Assembly: GCA_963726315.1 (NCBI GenBank)
Contig: CAVSBZ010000005.1
Location: 1,674,001-1,738,000 of the forward strand
Direction: 5' to 3'
DNA length: 64,000 nucleotides
Source of the DNA: FEB-25 sp963726315
GTDB lineage: Bacteria > Chloroflexota > Anaerolineae > Anaerolineales > UBA4823
Under the pieces are notes generated by a model, which was not told the DNA's origin, searched no databases, and worked only from the letters and a program-made list of their open reading frames with translations. A program made the position numbers and the translations under genes. Each line of letters starts with the position of its first letter. Position 1 is the first letter of the stretch. Below are positions 17,690-26,396 of the stretch, piece after piece.

Positions 17690-18359
17690 TCAAAATTGCA
17701 GTCTAAGTGTCGTGATTTTATGCCCATCGACGTGTAAATTTATTGAGCCTTCGGCATCGATGGGTAAAACTTCAACTAGACTCTCGTCTAATCTAACTAG
17801 CTGTGTCCGTTCAATCCGAATAAGAAGCTTAATTGTCGTTTCGATCGGTGATCGTAAGATGTTGTACCCGCGGACGATCAAACCCACTCCAGTTCACATG
17901 GCTGGTCATCCAGATCTCGCCAAAGACTTGCACAGGTAATCCCAAAACCATTTAATATCTGTGGCATTTGTCCTCTGTGGCCGAAGTTGTCTGGCAGGTA
18001 ACCTACCTGCATTTTTTCCACCCAATAACTGGCAGAGCCTGTTTGCTTCAAGAAGATTACGGGTATGGGATTCTGGAGAAACCAATAATTCATCTGGACT
18101 GACGTACCATGGTCCAATAAAAATTCGCTCAGCTTTGATGTAATTGATTAAGTCCGCCTGGCGTTCAGGGCGGATTTCCAGATAGTCTTCCAGGATGATG
18201 GTTTGGCTATCCAAAAGGAAATACTTGTCGTCGGGATCGGTTTCCAATATATCCAGCAGGTGATCGGTCAAATTTACCAGCTTTACGCGAAATTGCTGGA
18301 AAATGGAGATACCATTCCCGATCCCAGTGAGTGTGGCTGACGAGATGGATTGTTGTCAT
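17690..18359 (-). pseudogene. Decayed GH38 alpha-mannosidase
   Basis: Four pieces of one family 38 glycoside hydrolase are recognisable in order but in different frames. They are the N-terminal HLVSHTHWDREWYL (from the ATG at 18357-18359), then LTDHLLDILETDPDDKYF to NRLCQLLGG, then MQVGYLPDNFGHRGQMPQI to DDQPCELEW, and finally the extreme C-terminal GLIVRGYN to KITTLRLQF. Frame shifts sit at a T run near 18320 and an A run near 18030. At about 17885 some 600 or more residues of the usual 800-1000 are missing. The gene is therefore an internally deleted relic; it lies behind proS. Confidence 0.85.
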
Positions 18360-18414
18360 AAAAATTATGAAATATATTTTTGGATGGGCACTAATTTACA
18401 TTTTGAAATTAACA

Positions 18415-20163
18415 TTAACCTAAAGAATCCAATTGCTTTATCTCCTCAATCATCGCAGGGATAATATTTTCGTAGGGGATAATCGTCTTTTCAATCTTGT
18501 CACGGCGTTTAAATTCGATTCCACCATTTTTAAGTGAACGATCACTGACGGTTAGTCGGATAGGAATACCAATCAGATCTGCGTCATTAAATTTTATCCC
18601 TGGGCTGTCATCACGATCATCAAATAAGCATTCTACCTGCGCCTCGTTCAGCTTCAGGTAAAGGGATTCTGCCTTGGATAAACTCTCACCTTGATTGTTT
18701 TCTGTTTTTGATGGAAGGATGACCAGGTGAACTTGGAATGGTGAAACTGAGATCGGCCAGGTGAGGCCATAATCGTCGTGATGCTCTTCGGCTATGCAAG
18801 CCAGTAAACGACCTGTTCCGATTCCATATGAACCCATCACAATAGGACGGGAAGTCCCATCGCGATCCAGGTAAAAACAACCTGTTGCTTCGCTTATCCA
18901 GGTACCTAATTTAAATATATTACCCACTTCAATTCCCCTGACAGAATGCAGTGGATGACCACATTCTACGCAAGCATCTCCATCACAGGTAATGGTTATA
19001 TCGGCAACGATATCAGCTCGATAATCTCGACTGTAATTTACATTGCGCAGGTGGAAGCCTTCGATGTTTGCTCCAGAGACAAGATTAGTGGATTTGGGGA
19101 TGATCTCATCGACGATCACCATCACATCCTTCAGTCCAACCGGTGAGGCATAACCTGGAACAGCCCCGACTGCACGGATCTCCGTCTCGAGTGCGGGCCG
19201 AAGGTCGACTGCATGTAAAGCGGTTGCTAACTTGGTCTCGTTTACATCCATATCACCACGGACGATCACAAAAATAAATTTTTCGAGACGCTCAGTTCCA
19301 TTTACAATCGAGGCAACCATAAAAACAGCTTTTGCAGTTCGAGGGGTTGGAATGGAAAGGTAAGTTGCTAATTCATCAATCGTTTTACTTCCAGGCGTTG
19401 CTACTTTTTCGAGTGGCAGCTCACGTTCATCGGCAACAGCATGTTTCTGATGAACCGCAATTTGCCGGTTTGCCGAATACCCACAGTTATTACATATCAG
19501 CAGGGTATCTTCTCCAATAGGATTAAGGTACATAAACTCGTGGGCAATTTTTCCGCCCATCATCCCGGTATCGGATTTGACTGCGATAACCGGTAGAGAA
19601 ACCCGCTGAAATATTTTTTGATACGCATGATAATGGGCATCATATTGCTTATCCAATCCTTCCTGGTCCCGATCCAGGCTATAGCTATCCTTCATCGTGA
19701 ATTCCCTGGCACGGATCAAACCAGCACGGGGACGTGGATCGTCACGCCATTTGGTTTGGATATGGTACAGTAGCTGCGGTAGCTGGCGGTATGACCGAAT
19801 TTCTTCATGTACAAGGTTGGCAATAACCTCTTCATGGGTCATGGAAAGCACCATGTCATGATCGTTTTTATCCTTGAAGCGCCCCATCTCACTGCCAATC
19901 TGATACCAACGACCTGTTTGCTGCCAGATTTCTGCAGGGTGAACTGCAGGCATCATGATTTCCTGACCACCAATAGCATTAATTTCTTGCCGCAGTATAT
20001 TTTCAATTTTCGTCAGCGACCTTTTAGCCAAGGGTAGATAGGTAAATATCCCAGCACCCAATTGCCTGATAAATCCTGCCCGTACTAGCAAGCGGTGACT
20101 GACGATTTCAGTTTCTGATGGAGTTTCTCGTATCGTTTGGCTGAATAATCGTGACATTCTCAT
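18415..20163 (-). CDS. proS: Prolyl-tRNA synthetase (bacterial type)
   Basis: ProS charges tRNA-Pro in two steps via prolyl-adenylate. At 582 residues it is the bacterial form with an inserted editing domain between class II motifs 2 and 3 (insertion about residues 235-385, with TPRTAKAVFM). Motif 1 is around GGQEIMMPAVHPAEIW, motif 2 contains RAGLIRAREFTMKD, and motif 3 is YGIGTGRLLACIAEE. The C-terminal anticodon domain is complete. Initiation may be at the ATG of 20163 or two codons later (MSRLF). A structured leader with its own promoter precedes it, and a tRNA-Pro gene lies 9.7 kb away. Confidence 0.96.
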   Translation of the reverse strand: MRMSRLFSQTIRETPSETEIVSHRLLVRAGFIRQLGAGIFTYLPLAKRSLTKIENILRQEINAIGGQEIMMPAVHPAEIWQQTGRWYQIGSEMGRFKDKNDHDMVLSMTHEEVIANLVHEEIRSYRQLPQLLYHIQTKWRDDPRPRAGLIRAREFTMKDSYSLDRDQEGLDKQYDAHYHAYQKIFQRVSLPVIAVKSDTGMMGGKIAHEFMYLNPIGEDTLLICNNCGYSANRQIAVHQKHAVADERELPLEKVATPGSKTIDELATYLSIPTPRTAKAVFMVASIVNGTERLEKFIFVIVRGDMDVNETKLATALHAVDLRPALETEIRAVGAVPGYASPVGLKDVMVIVDEIIPKSTNLVSGANIEGFHLRNVNYSRDYRADIVADITITCDGDACVECGHPLHSVRGIEVGNIFKLGTWISEATGCFYLDRDGTSRPIVMGSYGIGTGRLLACIAEEHHDDYGLTWPISVSPFQVHLVILPSKTENNQGESLSKAESLYLKLNEAQVECLFDDRDDSPGIKFNDADLIGIPIRLTVSDRSLKNGGIEFKRRDKIEKTIIPYENIIPAMIEEIKQLDSLG

Positions 20164-20181
20164 CTGAAGTATCCTTATTTA

Positions 20182-20215
20182 AAACGCCCTCTGGTTTTCA
20201 ATCCAGAGGGCGTTT
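20182..20215 (-). promoter_or_regulatory. Leader hairpin before proS, attenuator-like
   Basis: A perfect 13-bp stem (20203-20215 with 20182-20194) with an 8-base loop is followed on the minus strand by TTTTAAAT, only 18 bases before the proS start codon. Upstream in the same leader, CTTTACCT and AGGTAAAG (20283-20290 and 20231-20238) pair over 8 bp and enclose a further ATCGA/TCGAT pair (20274-20278 and 20254-20258). The layout resembles a transcription attenuator. The T-box sequence was not found. Confidence 0.6.
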
Positions 20216-20323
20216 GGCTTTTAACGATCACTTTACCTGAAATGCACCATCAGATCGAAAATCCTGGAAGATGTCGATTGGTAGGTAAAGGGTACGTATT
20301 TGGCAGCTTATTCATAGGTATTA

Positions 20324-20351
20324 AGTGTACCATTTGGTGCATGCATGTCAA
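20324..20351 (-). promoter_or_regulatory. Sigma70-type promoter of proS
   Basis: On the minus strand a perfect TTGACA (20346-20351), a 16-base spacer and TACACT (20324-20329) form a promoter. It would give proS an untranslated leader of roughly 155 bases. Confidence 0.7.
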
Positions 20352-20443
20352 GTCAGTTTATATTGCCAGCTGTTTTAATTGTAGGTCACTTTGCATTACA
20401 GGCAAAGGTGTTTAATAAGAGAATATTATGCGCATAGACATTA

Positions 20444-21343
20444 TCAGAGTGTAACCCCATACATTTGGTCAGGTTTAAGGAGTTCCGGATATTGGCTGCG
20501 GAGATACTTGCGTGTTTCATAGCAAAAGTGACATGCATCAGCGAAATAACCTGAATGGGGAGCACCGGTTTCCATAGCTAACTTATACGGCCCACCAGCG
20601 AGTAACGGACCGATTATCGGATGAGCATTAGGCTTGAAATCTTCACAAATGGTTTTCAAGTTGGAATTGAATAAATTACCCAATGAAATACCCTGGCAGA
20701 TATGTAGGTCACCGAAAGGATCGATATGGACTCGACCTGGATCAGACAGATTTTCATGTGGGCAGCTTGTGAAACAGCTTGCTGGATAATGGGTAACTTT
20801 CGAGGCAAGCTTATCAGCTGCGCGTCCACGGAACATGATTGATGACGTTTCGGGAGGAATTTGCCCGATTGAAGGAGATGCTTTTATCTCCGGTTGTTCA
20901 ATACAAATGATACCTAACGGGATATTCAATTGTTCAGCTATTTTGGTCACCACCCTGGACTGCTGGCTTACTTTTTCAGAAAAATGGAACAGGTCACTAC
21001 TGATGGTTAAATCCTGGATTTTTCCTTCAAAAGGAGAAAGCGATAAAAGGGCATCCTCTTCAGATGTCGCCCAAAAACTATTGGTTACGATCCCAACCTT
21101 GAATCCCATCTCGATCGCACTTTCAACACCAGCTAACATGGTCTGGTAATATAGAAATGGCTCACCGCCTTCAAAATAGATCCATTCTACCGATCCTGCC
21201 TCCCTTGCCTGGTTCAGGATCGATCGGATTGATGCGATGGTCATTGTTCCAGTTTGCCACGGGCTTCCCCAAACAAAACAATGATCACATTCGAAAGTAC
21301 ACTGATAGGTCAATAGTAGGTGCAATCCATTAAGCTTAATCAT
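20444..21343 (-). CDS. Radical SAM protein with Cys-rich C-terminal region
   Basis: This is a radical S-adenosylmethionine enzyme of 299 residues from ATG 21343. The [4Fe-4S] triad is C15-x3-C19-x2-C22 (CTFECDHC), and the SAM-contact segment EGGEPFLY follows. C-terminal cysteines in CFTSCPH, ICQG and CHFC could bind auxiliary clusters, as in SPASM-type proteins. An earlier ATG at 21388 would overlap the preceding dehydrogenase; the chosen start is 11 bases after its stop. The substrate is unknown: peptide maturation and metabolite chemistry are both possible, and no precursor peptide was recognised nearby. Confidence 0.85.
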   Translation of the reverse strand: MIKLNGLHLLLTYQCTFECDHCFVWGSPWQTGTMTIASIRSILNQAREAGSVEWIYFEGGEPFLYYQTMLAGVESAIEMGFKVGIVTNSFWATSEEDALLSLSPFEGKIQDLTISSDLFHFSEKVSQQSRVVTKIAEQLNIPLGIICIEQPEIKASPSIGQIPPETSSIMFRGRAADKLASKVTHYPASCFTSCPHENLSDPGRVHIDPFGDLHICQGISLGNLFNSNLKTICEDFKPNAHPIIGPLLAGGPYKLAMETGAPHSGYFADACHFCYETRKYLRSQYPELLKPDQMYGVTL

Positions 21344-21354
21344 CTCGTGGCGTC

Positions 21355-22341
21355 CTATTTTATTGAATATACTTCTGGGTTCACACAATGAGGTAATTGT
21401 TCACCTCTTAGTCCGGCAAGCAAATTTGCACATGCCAGTTCTGCCATCTTACGCCGTGTTTGTTGTGTTGCAGATCCAATATGGGGGACAATAAGGCAAT
21501 TTGGTAAGCTGTACAAGGGGTGATTGGGAGGTAATGGTTCTGGATCAGTCACATCGAGAGCAGCAGCAGCAATTTTTTGCCTGCGCAGGGCAGACACGAG
21601 TGCAGGTGTATCAATAAGTGACCCTCTGGCAGTGTTTATTAGTAAGGCTGTTGATTTCATTCTTGATAAAGTAGATGAGTTGATTATGCCCCGTGTTTCA
21701 GGTGTAAGGGGCGCATGAATAGAAACAATATCACTACGGTTAAGCAGCTCATCAAGCGATACCTGAGAAGCGCCGGTTATACTTTTCGGTTCAGGGTCTG
21801 TGAAAATGATCTTCATACCAAAAGCTTGAGCGCGCTGGGCAACTGCTTTCCCGATCTTTCCCATCCCGATTATTCCCAAGGTAGAGCCGTTTAGCTCCAT
21901 TCCCAGCCAACCAGCCGGAGACCAGGTAACCCAACGACCTTCCCGGGCATCCAGGCTCGCGTTAAAAATGTTTCTGGCAGTAGAGAGCATGAGCGCCATG
22001 GTCAGGTCAGCCGTACTTTCTGTTAAGACACCAGGTGTATTCCCAACTGGTATTTTCCGTACTGTGCAGGCTTTTATGTCGATGTTATCCACACCGACAG
22101 CCATATTGCTAATTACACGGAGCTTTGGAGCGAGTCTGATGACGTTTTCAGACACCGGGATGGTTAATAGTGTGAACAATCCGTCTGCCAGAGGAAGCAT
22201 TTCGATCAGTCTTGGATCCAGCTCGACGGCATTTGGAGGCCCGACGATTAGCTTGCACTCACCTTCCAATGGTGATATCCAATCACTCGGAAGTGTGTGT
22301 GTCATGATGACAAGCGGGAATAGTTTGTTCTGCATTCTCAA
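21355..22341 (-). CDS. D-2-hydroxyacid dehydrogenase (glyoxylate/hydroxypyruvate reductase type)
   Basis: This NAD(P)H-dependent reductase of 2-oxo acids is 328 residues. The nucleotide motif GMGKIG is near residue 157, and the catalytic triad is visible as Arg in NTARGSLID, Glu in DVTDPEPLP and His in PHIGSATQQT. The split catalytic domain is formed by the N and C termini as usual. It fits the glyoxylate/hydroxypyruvate reductase branch best, but phosphonate or lactate enzymes of the same fold cannot be excluded. It is co-oriented and nearly contiguous with the radical SAM gene. Confidence 0.9.
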   Translation of the reverse strand: MRMQNKLFPLVIMTHTLPSDWISPLEGECKLIVGPPNAVELDPRLIEMLPLADGLFTLLTIPVSENVIRLAPKLRVISNMAVGVDNIDIKACTVRKIPVGNTPGVLTESTADLTMALMLSTARNIFNASLDAREGRWVTWSPAGWLGMELNGSTLGIIGMGKIGKAVAQRAQAFGMKIIFTDPEPKSITGASQVSLDELLNRSDIVSIHAPLTPETRGIINSSTLSRMKSTALLINTARGSLIDTPALVSALRRQKIAAAALDVTDPEPLPPNHPLYSLPNCLIVPHIGSATQQTRRKMAELACANLLAGLRGEQLPHCVNPEVYSIK

Positions 22342-22495
22342 GGAAATGTCTAATCGGTGGAATTAACAGTGCGTCGTAATGACGAAGATTATACACCAGA
22401 CAATTCCCTGTTAATTTACCGGATCATGAGATATACTCACTGAATCTTAATCCAGCCACAAAGCTTGTCTATTGACCCTAATTTCCTTTCAGGTT

Positions 22496-23620
22496 ATGCT
22501 TAATAAAAATATGAATCGGCAAGAAATATCTCGTAAAAATTTTATAAAGCTACTTGGGCTCGGAGTAACTAGTTTGGGGATTAAACCGATATTGAATATT
22601 AATCCCCAGGCAAATTTCCCACAGTACGATAGACTTGGTCGTGTTTGTATTATTGGAATGGTCGATATAAAATCAGCGCCTTACATGGAGAGTGATACGA
22701 TTGGTGTATTGTATGAAGATGCTGTGATCCCATGGATTCGAGAAGTCGTCGCTAAGCAACCAAATTACAACAATTTCAACCAACGCTGGGTGGAAACACA
22801 GGATGGTTTCGTCTATGCGGCCAATATCCAGCCGGTGAAGAACATCCCAAATGAACCAATCGATACTCTGCCGCCTACAAGCACTGGTGAAGGCATGTGG
22901 GCAGAAGTGACGGTTCCTTTCGCTGATGTAACATTAGTCAATGGACCGTCATCAAATTCATGGGTGCACGCACGGTTAGATCAGGGTTTACCTCTGAGAG
23001 TGTATTATGGGCAAGTTTATTATATTGACCAGATAAAGACCGGTAATGATGGTAGTGTGTATTATCGGGTAAATCCTAATTATTATGGGGGTGTGGATAT
23101 GTTTTGGGTACCAGCCCAAGCAATACATCCCATATCTGCTGAAGAGCTGAGTCCAATAAATCCACAAGTAGACAATAAGAAAATTATTATCGATGTAAGC
23201 CGGCAGACAATCTCATGTTTAGAAGGTGATACAGAAGTATATTACAGTCGTGTTTCAACAGGTGCAAAATATGATATGTATGGTAACCCCGTGGAAAAAT
23301 GGTCGACACCATTAGGTACGTATGTAATTTCCCGAAAATTTATATCTCTACAGATGAGTGGTGGTACCACGGGAGCACCCTATGATTTGCCCGGTATTGG
23401 TTGGGTATCCATATTTGCCACAGGTGGGGTAGCGATTCACGCCACAGTTTGGCATAATGACTTTGGAACACCGAAATCACACGGTTGTGTCAATACACTG
23501 CCGGAAGATGCTAAGTGGATATTCAGGTGGAGCCTACCCGAAGTACCGTATGACCCTGGCATGGTGGATATATCCATTTCAGGCGATAAGAGTACTACCG
23601 TACAGGTGATTGAATCGTGA
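22496..23620 (+). CDS. Secreted L,D-transpeptidase (YkuD domain)
   Basis: This enzyme makes 3-3 peptidoglycan cross-links or attaches proteins to the wall. It is 374 residues from ATG 22496. The N terminus, SRKNFIKLLGLGVTSLG, resembles a Tat signal with Arg-Lys in place of Arg-Arg, and a hydrophobic stretch follows. The middle (about 45-225) looks like two SH3-type binding repeats. The C-terminal YkuD domain has the signature HATVWHNDFGTPKSHGCVN with the active cysteine near residue 331. The start could also be the ATG at 22511 or TTG 22472. Confidence 0.9.
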   Translation: MLNKNMNRQEISRKNFIKLLGLGVTSLGIKPILNINPQANFPQYDRLGRVCIIGMVDIKSAPYMESDTIGVLYEDAVIPWIREVVAKQPNYNNFNQRWVETQDGFVYAANIQPVKNIPNEPIDTLPPTSTGEGMWAEVTVPFADVTLVNGPSSNSWVHARLDQGLPLRVYYGQVYYIDQIKTGNDGSVYYRVNPNYYGGVDMFWVPAQAIHPISAEELSPINPQVDNKKIIIDVSRQTISCLEGDTEVYYSRVSTGAKYDMYGNPVEKWSTPLGTYVISRKFISLQMSGGTTGAPYDLPGIGWVSIFATGGVAIHATVWHNDFGTPKSHGCVNTLPEDAKWIFRWSLPEVPYDPGMVDISISGDKSTTVQVIES

Positions 23621-23677
23621 AGGAAGTAAGTTTATTTCGTAAAGTATTAAGGAGTAAGTATTTGGTGGAGTGGATAA

Positions 23678-24469
23678 GTGTCAACCACGAATAACCCAGC
23701 TGCAGTGGCAGTAAAACCAAAACGGCGGAGCAACTTATTTCTGCACGCTCTGGCATTTGTTCTGGGTTTTTCGATTGTATTTGTAATTGGATGGGGAGGT
23801 GCGGCGACCATCCTGGGACAGTTATTTGTCACGAATAAACTTTGGATTGCACGTATTGGGGGGCTGATCCTGATCATTTTTGGCTTTGCCACCATGGATT
23901 TGATCCATATCCCATGGTTTAATATGGATACCCGCAAGGAATATAAAGGGACAACTGGTACCTTTTGGGGTTCCATTGCCATGGGTTTATTTTTTGCTGC
24001 CGGCTGGAGCCCATGTATTGGAGCAACGTTGGGAGCGATTCTCACCCTTGGCTTTAATTCAAGCACAGTTGGTCAGGCGATGCTCTTATCCTTCGGTTAC
24101 TCTATCGGGCTTGGTATCCCATTTTTGCTGCTTGCCTTAATGGTTGATCAGGCAATACCTGTGGTCAAGCGCTTGCGTAAGCATTTACGGTTATTCCAAG
24201 TCCTGTCAGGTGCATTGATAATTACGATCGGAATACTAATGATCACACAACAAATGACCGCGATTGCGAGATGGGCACTTCAGGCTGGATTTTACCTGGA
24301 CTTCCCATCAAGCGGACACGTTCCAGGTATGTTTGCAGCAGTGGCTGCTGGGGCATTATCATTTTTATCTCCTTGTGTATTACCTTTAGTCCCGGCATAC
24401 TTGGGTTATTTAAGTGGACACGCCCTAGCTGCAAGCAAGCAGGACCCCGTTGAAAAAGTGGGTGTCTAG
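23678..24469 (+). CDS. ccdA: CcdA-family thiol-disulfide transporter with permuted helix order
   Basis: CcdA passes reducing power across the membrane for cytochrome c or envelope disulfide chemistry. This 263-residue protein has six helices and both hallmark Cys-Pro motifs. The order is unusual: it opens at the second helix (LFLHALAFVLGFSIVFV), has FAAGWSPCIGATLGAIL in the third position, and ends with AAGALSFLSPCVLPLVPAYL, which normally forms helix 1. A TAA directly precedes GTG 23678, and no missing helix is coded upstream. Six helices keep N and C termini on the same side, so the fold could survive. It follows the transpeptidase gene by 57 bases. Confidence 0.88.
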   Translation: MSTTNNPAAVAVKPKRRSNLFLHALAFVLGFSIVFVIGWGGAATILGQLFVTNKLWIARIGGLILIIFGFATMDLIHIPWFNMDTRKEYKGTTGTFWGSIAMGLFFAAGWSPCIGATLGAILTLGFNSSTVGQAMLLSFGYSIGLGIPFLLLALMVDQAIPVVKRLRKHLRLFQVLSGALIITIGILMITQQMTAIARWALQAGFYLDFPSSGHVPGMFAAVAAGALSFLSPCVLPLVPAYLGYLSGHALAASKQDPVEKVGV

Positions 24470-24590
24470 ATTTCCGATTTGTCAGTTTCAAATATAGATG
24501 AATGATGGATCGATACCGGGTCATTGATAACTTTACCCGTATATACAATCCATAAATAGTAAAAAATTTACTGCAACTTGGAGACAGTTG

Positions 24591-25596
24591 ATGATTGAAG
24601 TAACTCTTTATGCTAGAAAAGATTGCCATCTGTGCGATATAGTCCAGAACGATCTTATTGAGCTTCAGTCCACTCTCCCGCACCATCTCACAATAGTCGA
24701 TGTAGATAGTGACGTGAAACTTCGCAATCTATATGGTTTTAATGTTCCAGTTGTTTTAATTGGACCTTACAAACTCTCTGCGCCGATCGAGAGAAAAGAT
24801 TTAGAAATTTCATTGAAAGCAGTTAAACAAAGCCGGGAACAAGAAGCGAAATTGGATAAAGCCATACAAGAAGGGCAATTAAAAATACCTGTTCGTTGGA
24901 CAAAATCTGATGGAGTAAGCCTGTGGCTTGCAAGGCATTATCTAGCAATATTCAATGTCGTGATATTTGTCTACCTGGCTGTTCCATTTTTAGCCCCTGC
25001 CTTGATGAAAGTTGGTGCGGATGCTCCAGCCGGGGTTATCTATAAAGCATATGGCTTTGTGTGCCATCAATTGGCTTTTCGTTCATGGTTTTTATTTGGC
25101 GAACAGGCAGCCTATCCACGCGGCAGACGCTGGAATTCAGGGAATAATGTCTTATCAGCAAGTGTCTGGGACTGATGGAACTGATCTGCTGGCAGCGCGT
25201 GCGTTTGTGGGTAATGAGCAAATTGGATATAAAGTAGCTCTATGTGAGCGAGATGTAGCAATCTATGGAGGCATTCTTCTTTTTGGGATATTATTTGCAT
25301 TGCTAAAACGTAGAATAAAATCCATACACTGGTTAATATGGATCATATTTGGAATTTTACCGATTGCTTTGGATGGATTCAGCCAACTTATCAGCCAGCC
25401 CCCGATGGGTTTTATTCCATTTAGGGAAAGTACTCCTTTATTACGCACCCTGACAGGATTCTTATTTGGTTTTCTGACCGCGTGGTTTGGATATCCATAT
25501 GTAGAAGAATTGATGAAGGAAAACCGTAAGTATTTGGAAGCGAAATTAGAACAATCCGAAAAATGGACTGAGCAAGAAGTCATTACGGAAGTATGA
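24591..25596 (+). CDS. Glutaredoxin-like / DUF2085 membrane fusion, broken by a frameshift
   Basis: The N-terminal 80 residues are a glutaredoxin-like domain with CHLC (YARKDCHLCDIV). A linker and a DUF2085-like membrane region follow, with FVCHQLAFRSW and later GYKVALCERDVAIYGG and three helices. The first frame stops at 25175. A second frame open to 25596 continues the family pattern, and skipping one base near 25114 joins YPR to ADAGIQG. The joined protein is about 335 residues. ATG 24591 has GGAG upstream. Location after ccdA suggests redox work at the membrane; this is inferred. The extra base may be an error. Confidence 0.8.
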
Positions 25597-25599
25597 ACT

Positions 25600-26391
25600 G
25601 TGCAATCTCACCAGGTAGGATCGATAAAATTCTTTAAATTTGTCTCCTTTGAAGGCCAGGGACTTTATCATGCTGTTTTTACACGGCATGGTGGGATTTC
25701 ACCATCGCCTTGGAAAAGCCTCAATTTCGGTGCATCTGTAGGAGATGATGGAAACCGTGTTCAGAAAAACAAAGAAAATGCTTTGGCTGTTATTGGGATT
25801 AAACGAGAGAGTGTTTATGATGTCTACCAGGTACACAGTACAGATATCGTCGTAACAGAAAACGCTTTGCCGCCTGATGAAAATCATATCAAAGCCGATG
25901 CTATGATTACGAGAAAACCGGGAGTCACTTTGATGATGAGATTTGCAGATTGTGTACCCATTCTGCTATTCGATCCGGTTAATCGGGTAATTGGCTTAGC
26001 CCATGCAGGATGGAAAGGCACCATAAACCAAATCGCTAAGAAGACAGTAAGAAAAATGCATGAAACGTATGGGACGAAACCCGAGAGCTTGATAGCAGCA
26101 ATTGGACCATCAATTGGACCTGACCATTATTCTATCGGTGCTGACGTGGAAGAAAAAGTAATCTTGAGTTTCGGGGACGCAGCTGAGCAATTACTTATCC
26201 ATGAACAAGGCAGGATATATTTTGATTTATGGAAAGCGAATGAATTAATTCTTGCAGAGGCTAGGGTGAGTAAGACCGAAATCGCTGAGGTCTGCACCCA
26301 ATGCAACCTTGATGATTGGTACTCACATAGGGGCGAACAAGGCGAGACAGGACGTTTCGGAGTAGTGATAGGGCTTGAGCCTGATAATTAA
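25600..26391 (+). CDS. pgeF: YfiH/LACC1-family purine nucleoside phosphorylase
   Basis: This family was long called polyphenol oxidase or laccase-domain protein; members act on purine nucleosides, and PgeF edits peptidoglycan precursors. The 263 residues carry the conserved metal and active-site set: VYQVHSTDI, RFADCVPILLFD, LAHAGWKGT and CTQCN. Initiation at GTG 25600 is three bases after the preceding stop, so translation is probably coupled. With yggS and yggT behind it, this is a standard bacterial neighbourhood. Confidence 0.92.
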   Translation: MQSHQVGSIKFFKFVSFEGQGLYHAVFTRHGGISPSPWKSLNFGASVGDDGNRVQKNKENALAVIGIKRESVYDVYQVHSTDIVVTENALPPDENHIKADAMITRKPGVTLMMRFADCVPILLFDPVNRVIGLAHAGWKGTINQIAKKTVRKMHETYGTKPESLIAAIGPSIGPDHYSIGADVEEKVILSFGDAAEQLLIHEQGRIYFDLWKANELILAEARVSKTEIAEVCTQCNLDDWYSHRGEQGETGRFGVVIGLEPDN

Positions 26392-26396
26392 ACCTT

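Noticed and set aside
20164..20330. T-box riboswitch before proS
   Set aside because: The leader is structured, but the AGGGTGG-type T-box sequence and a specifier stem were not found.
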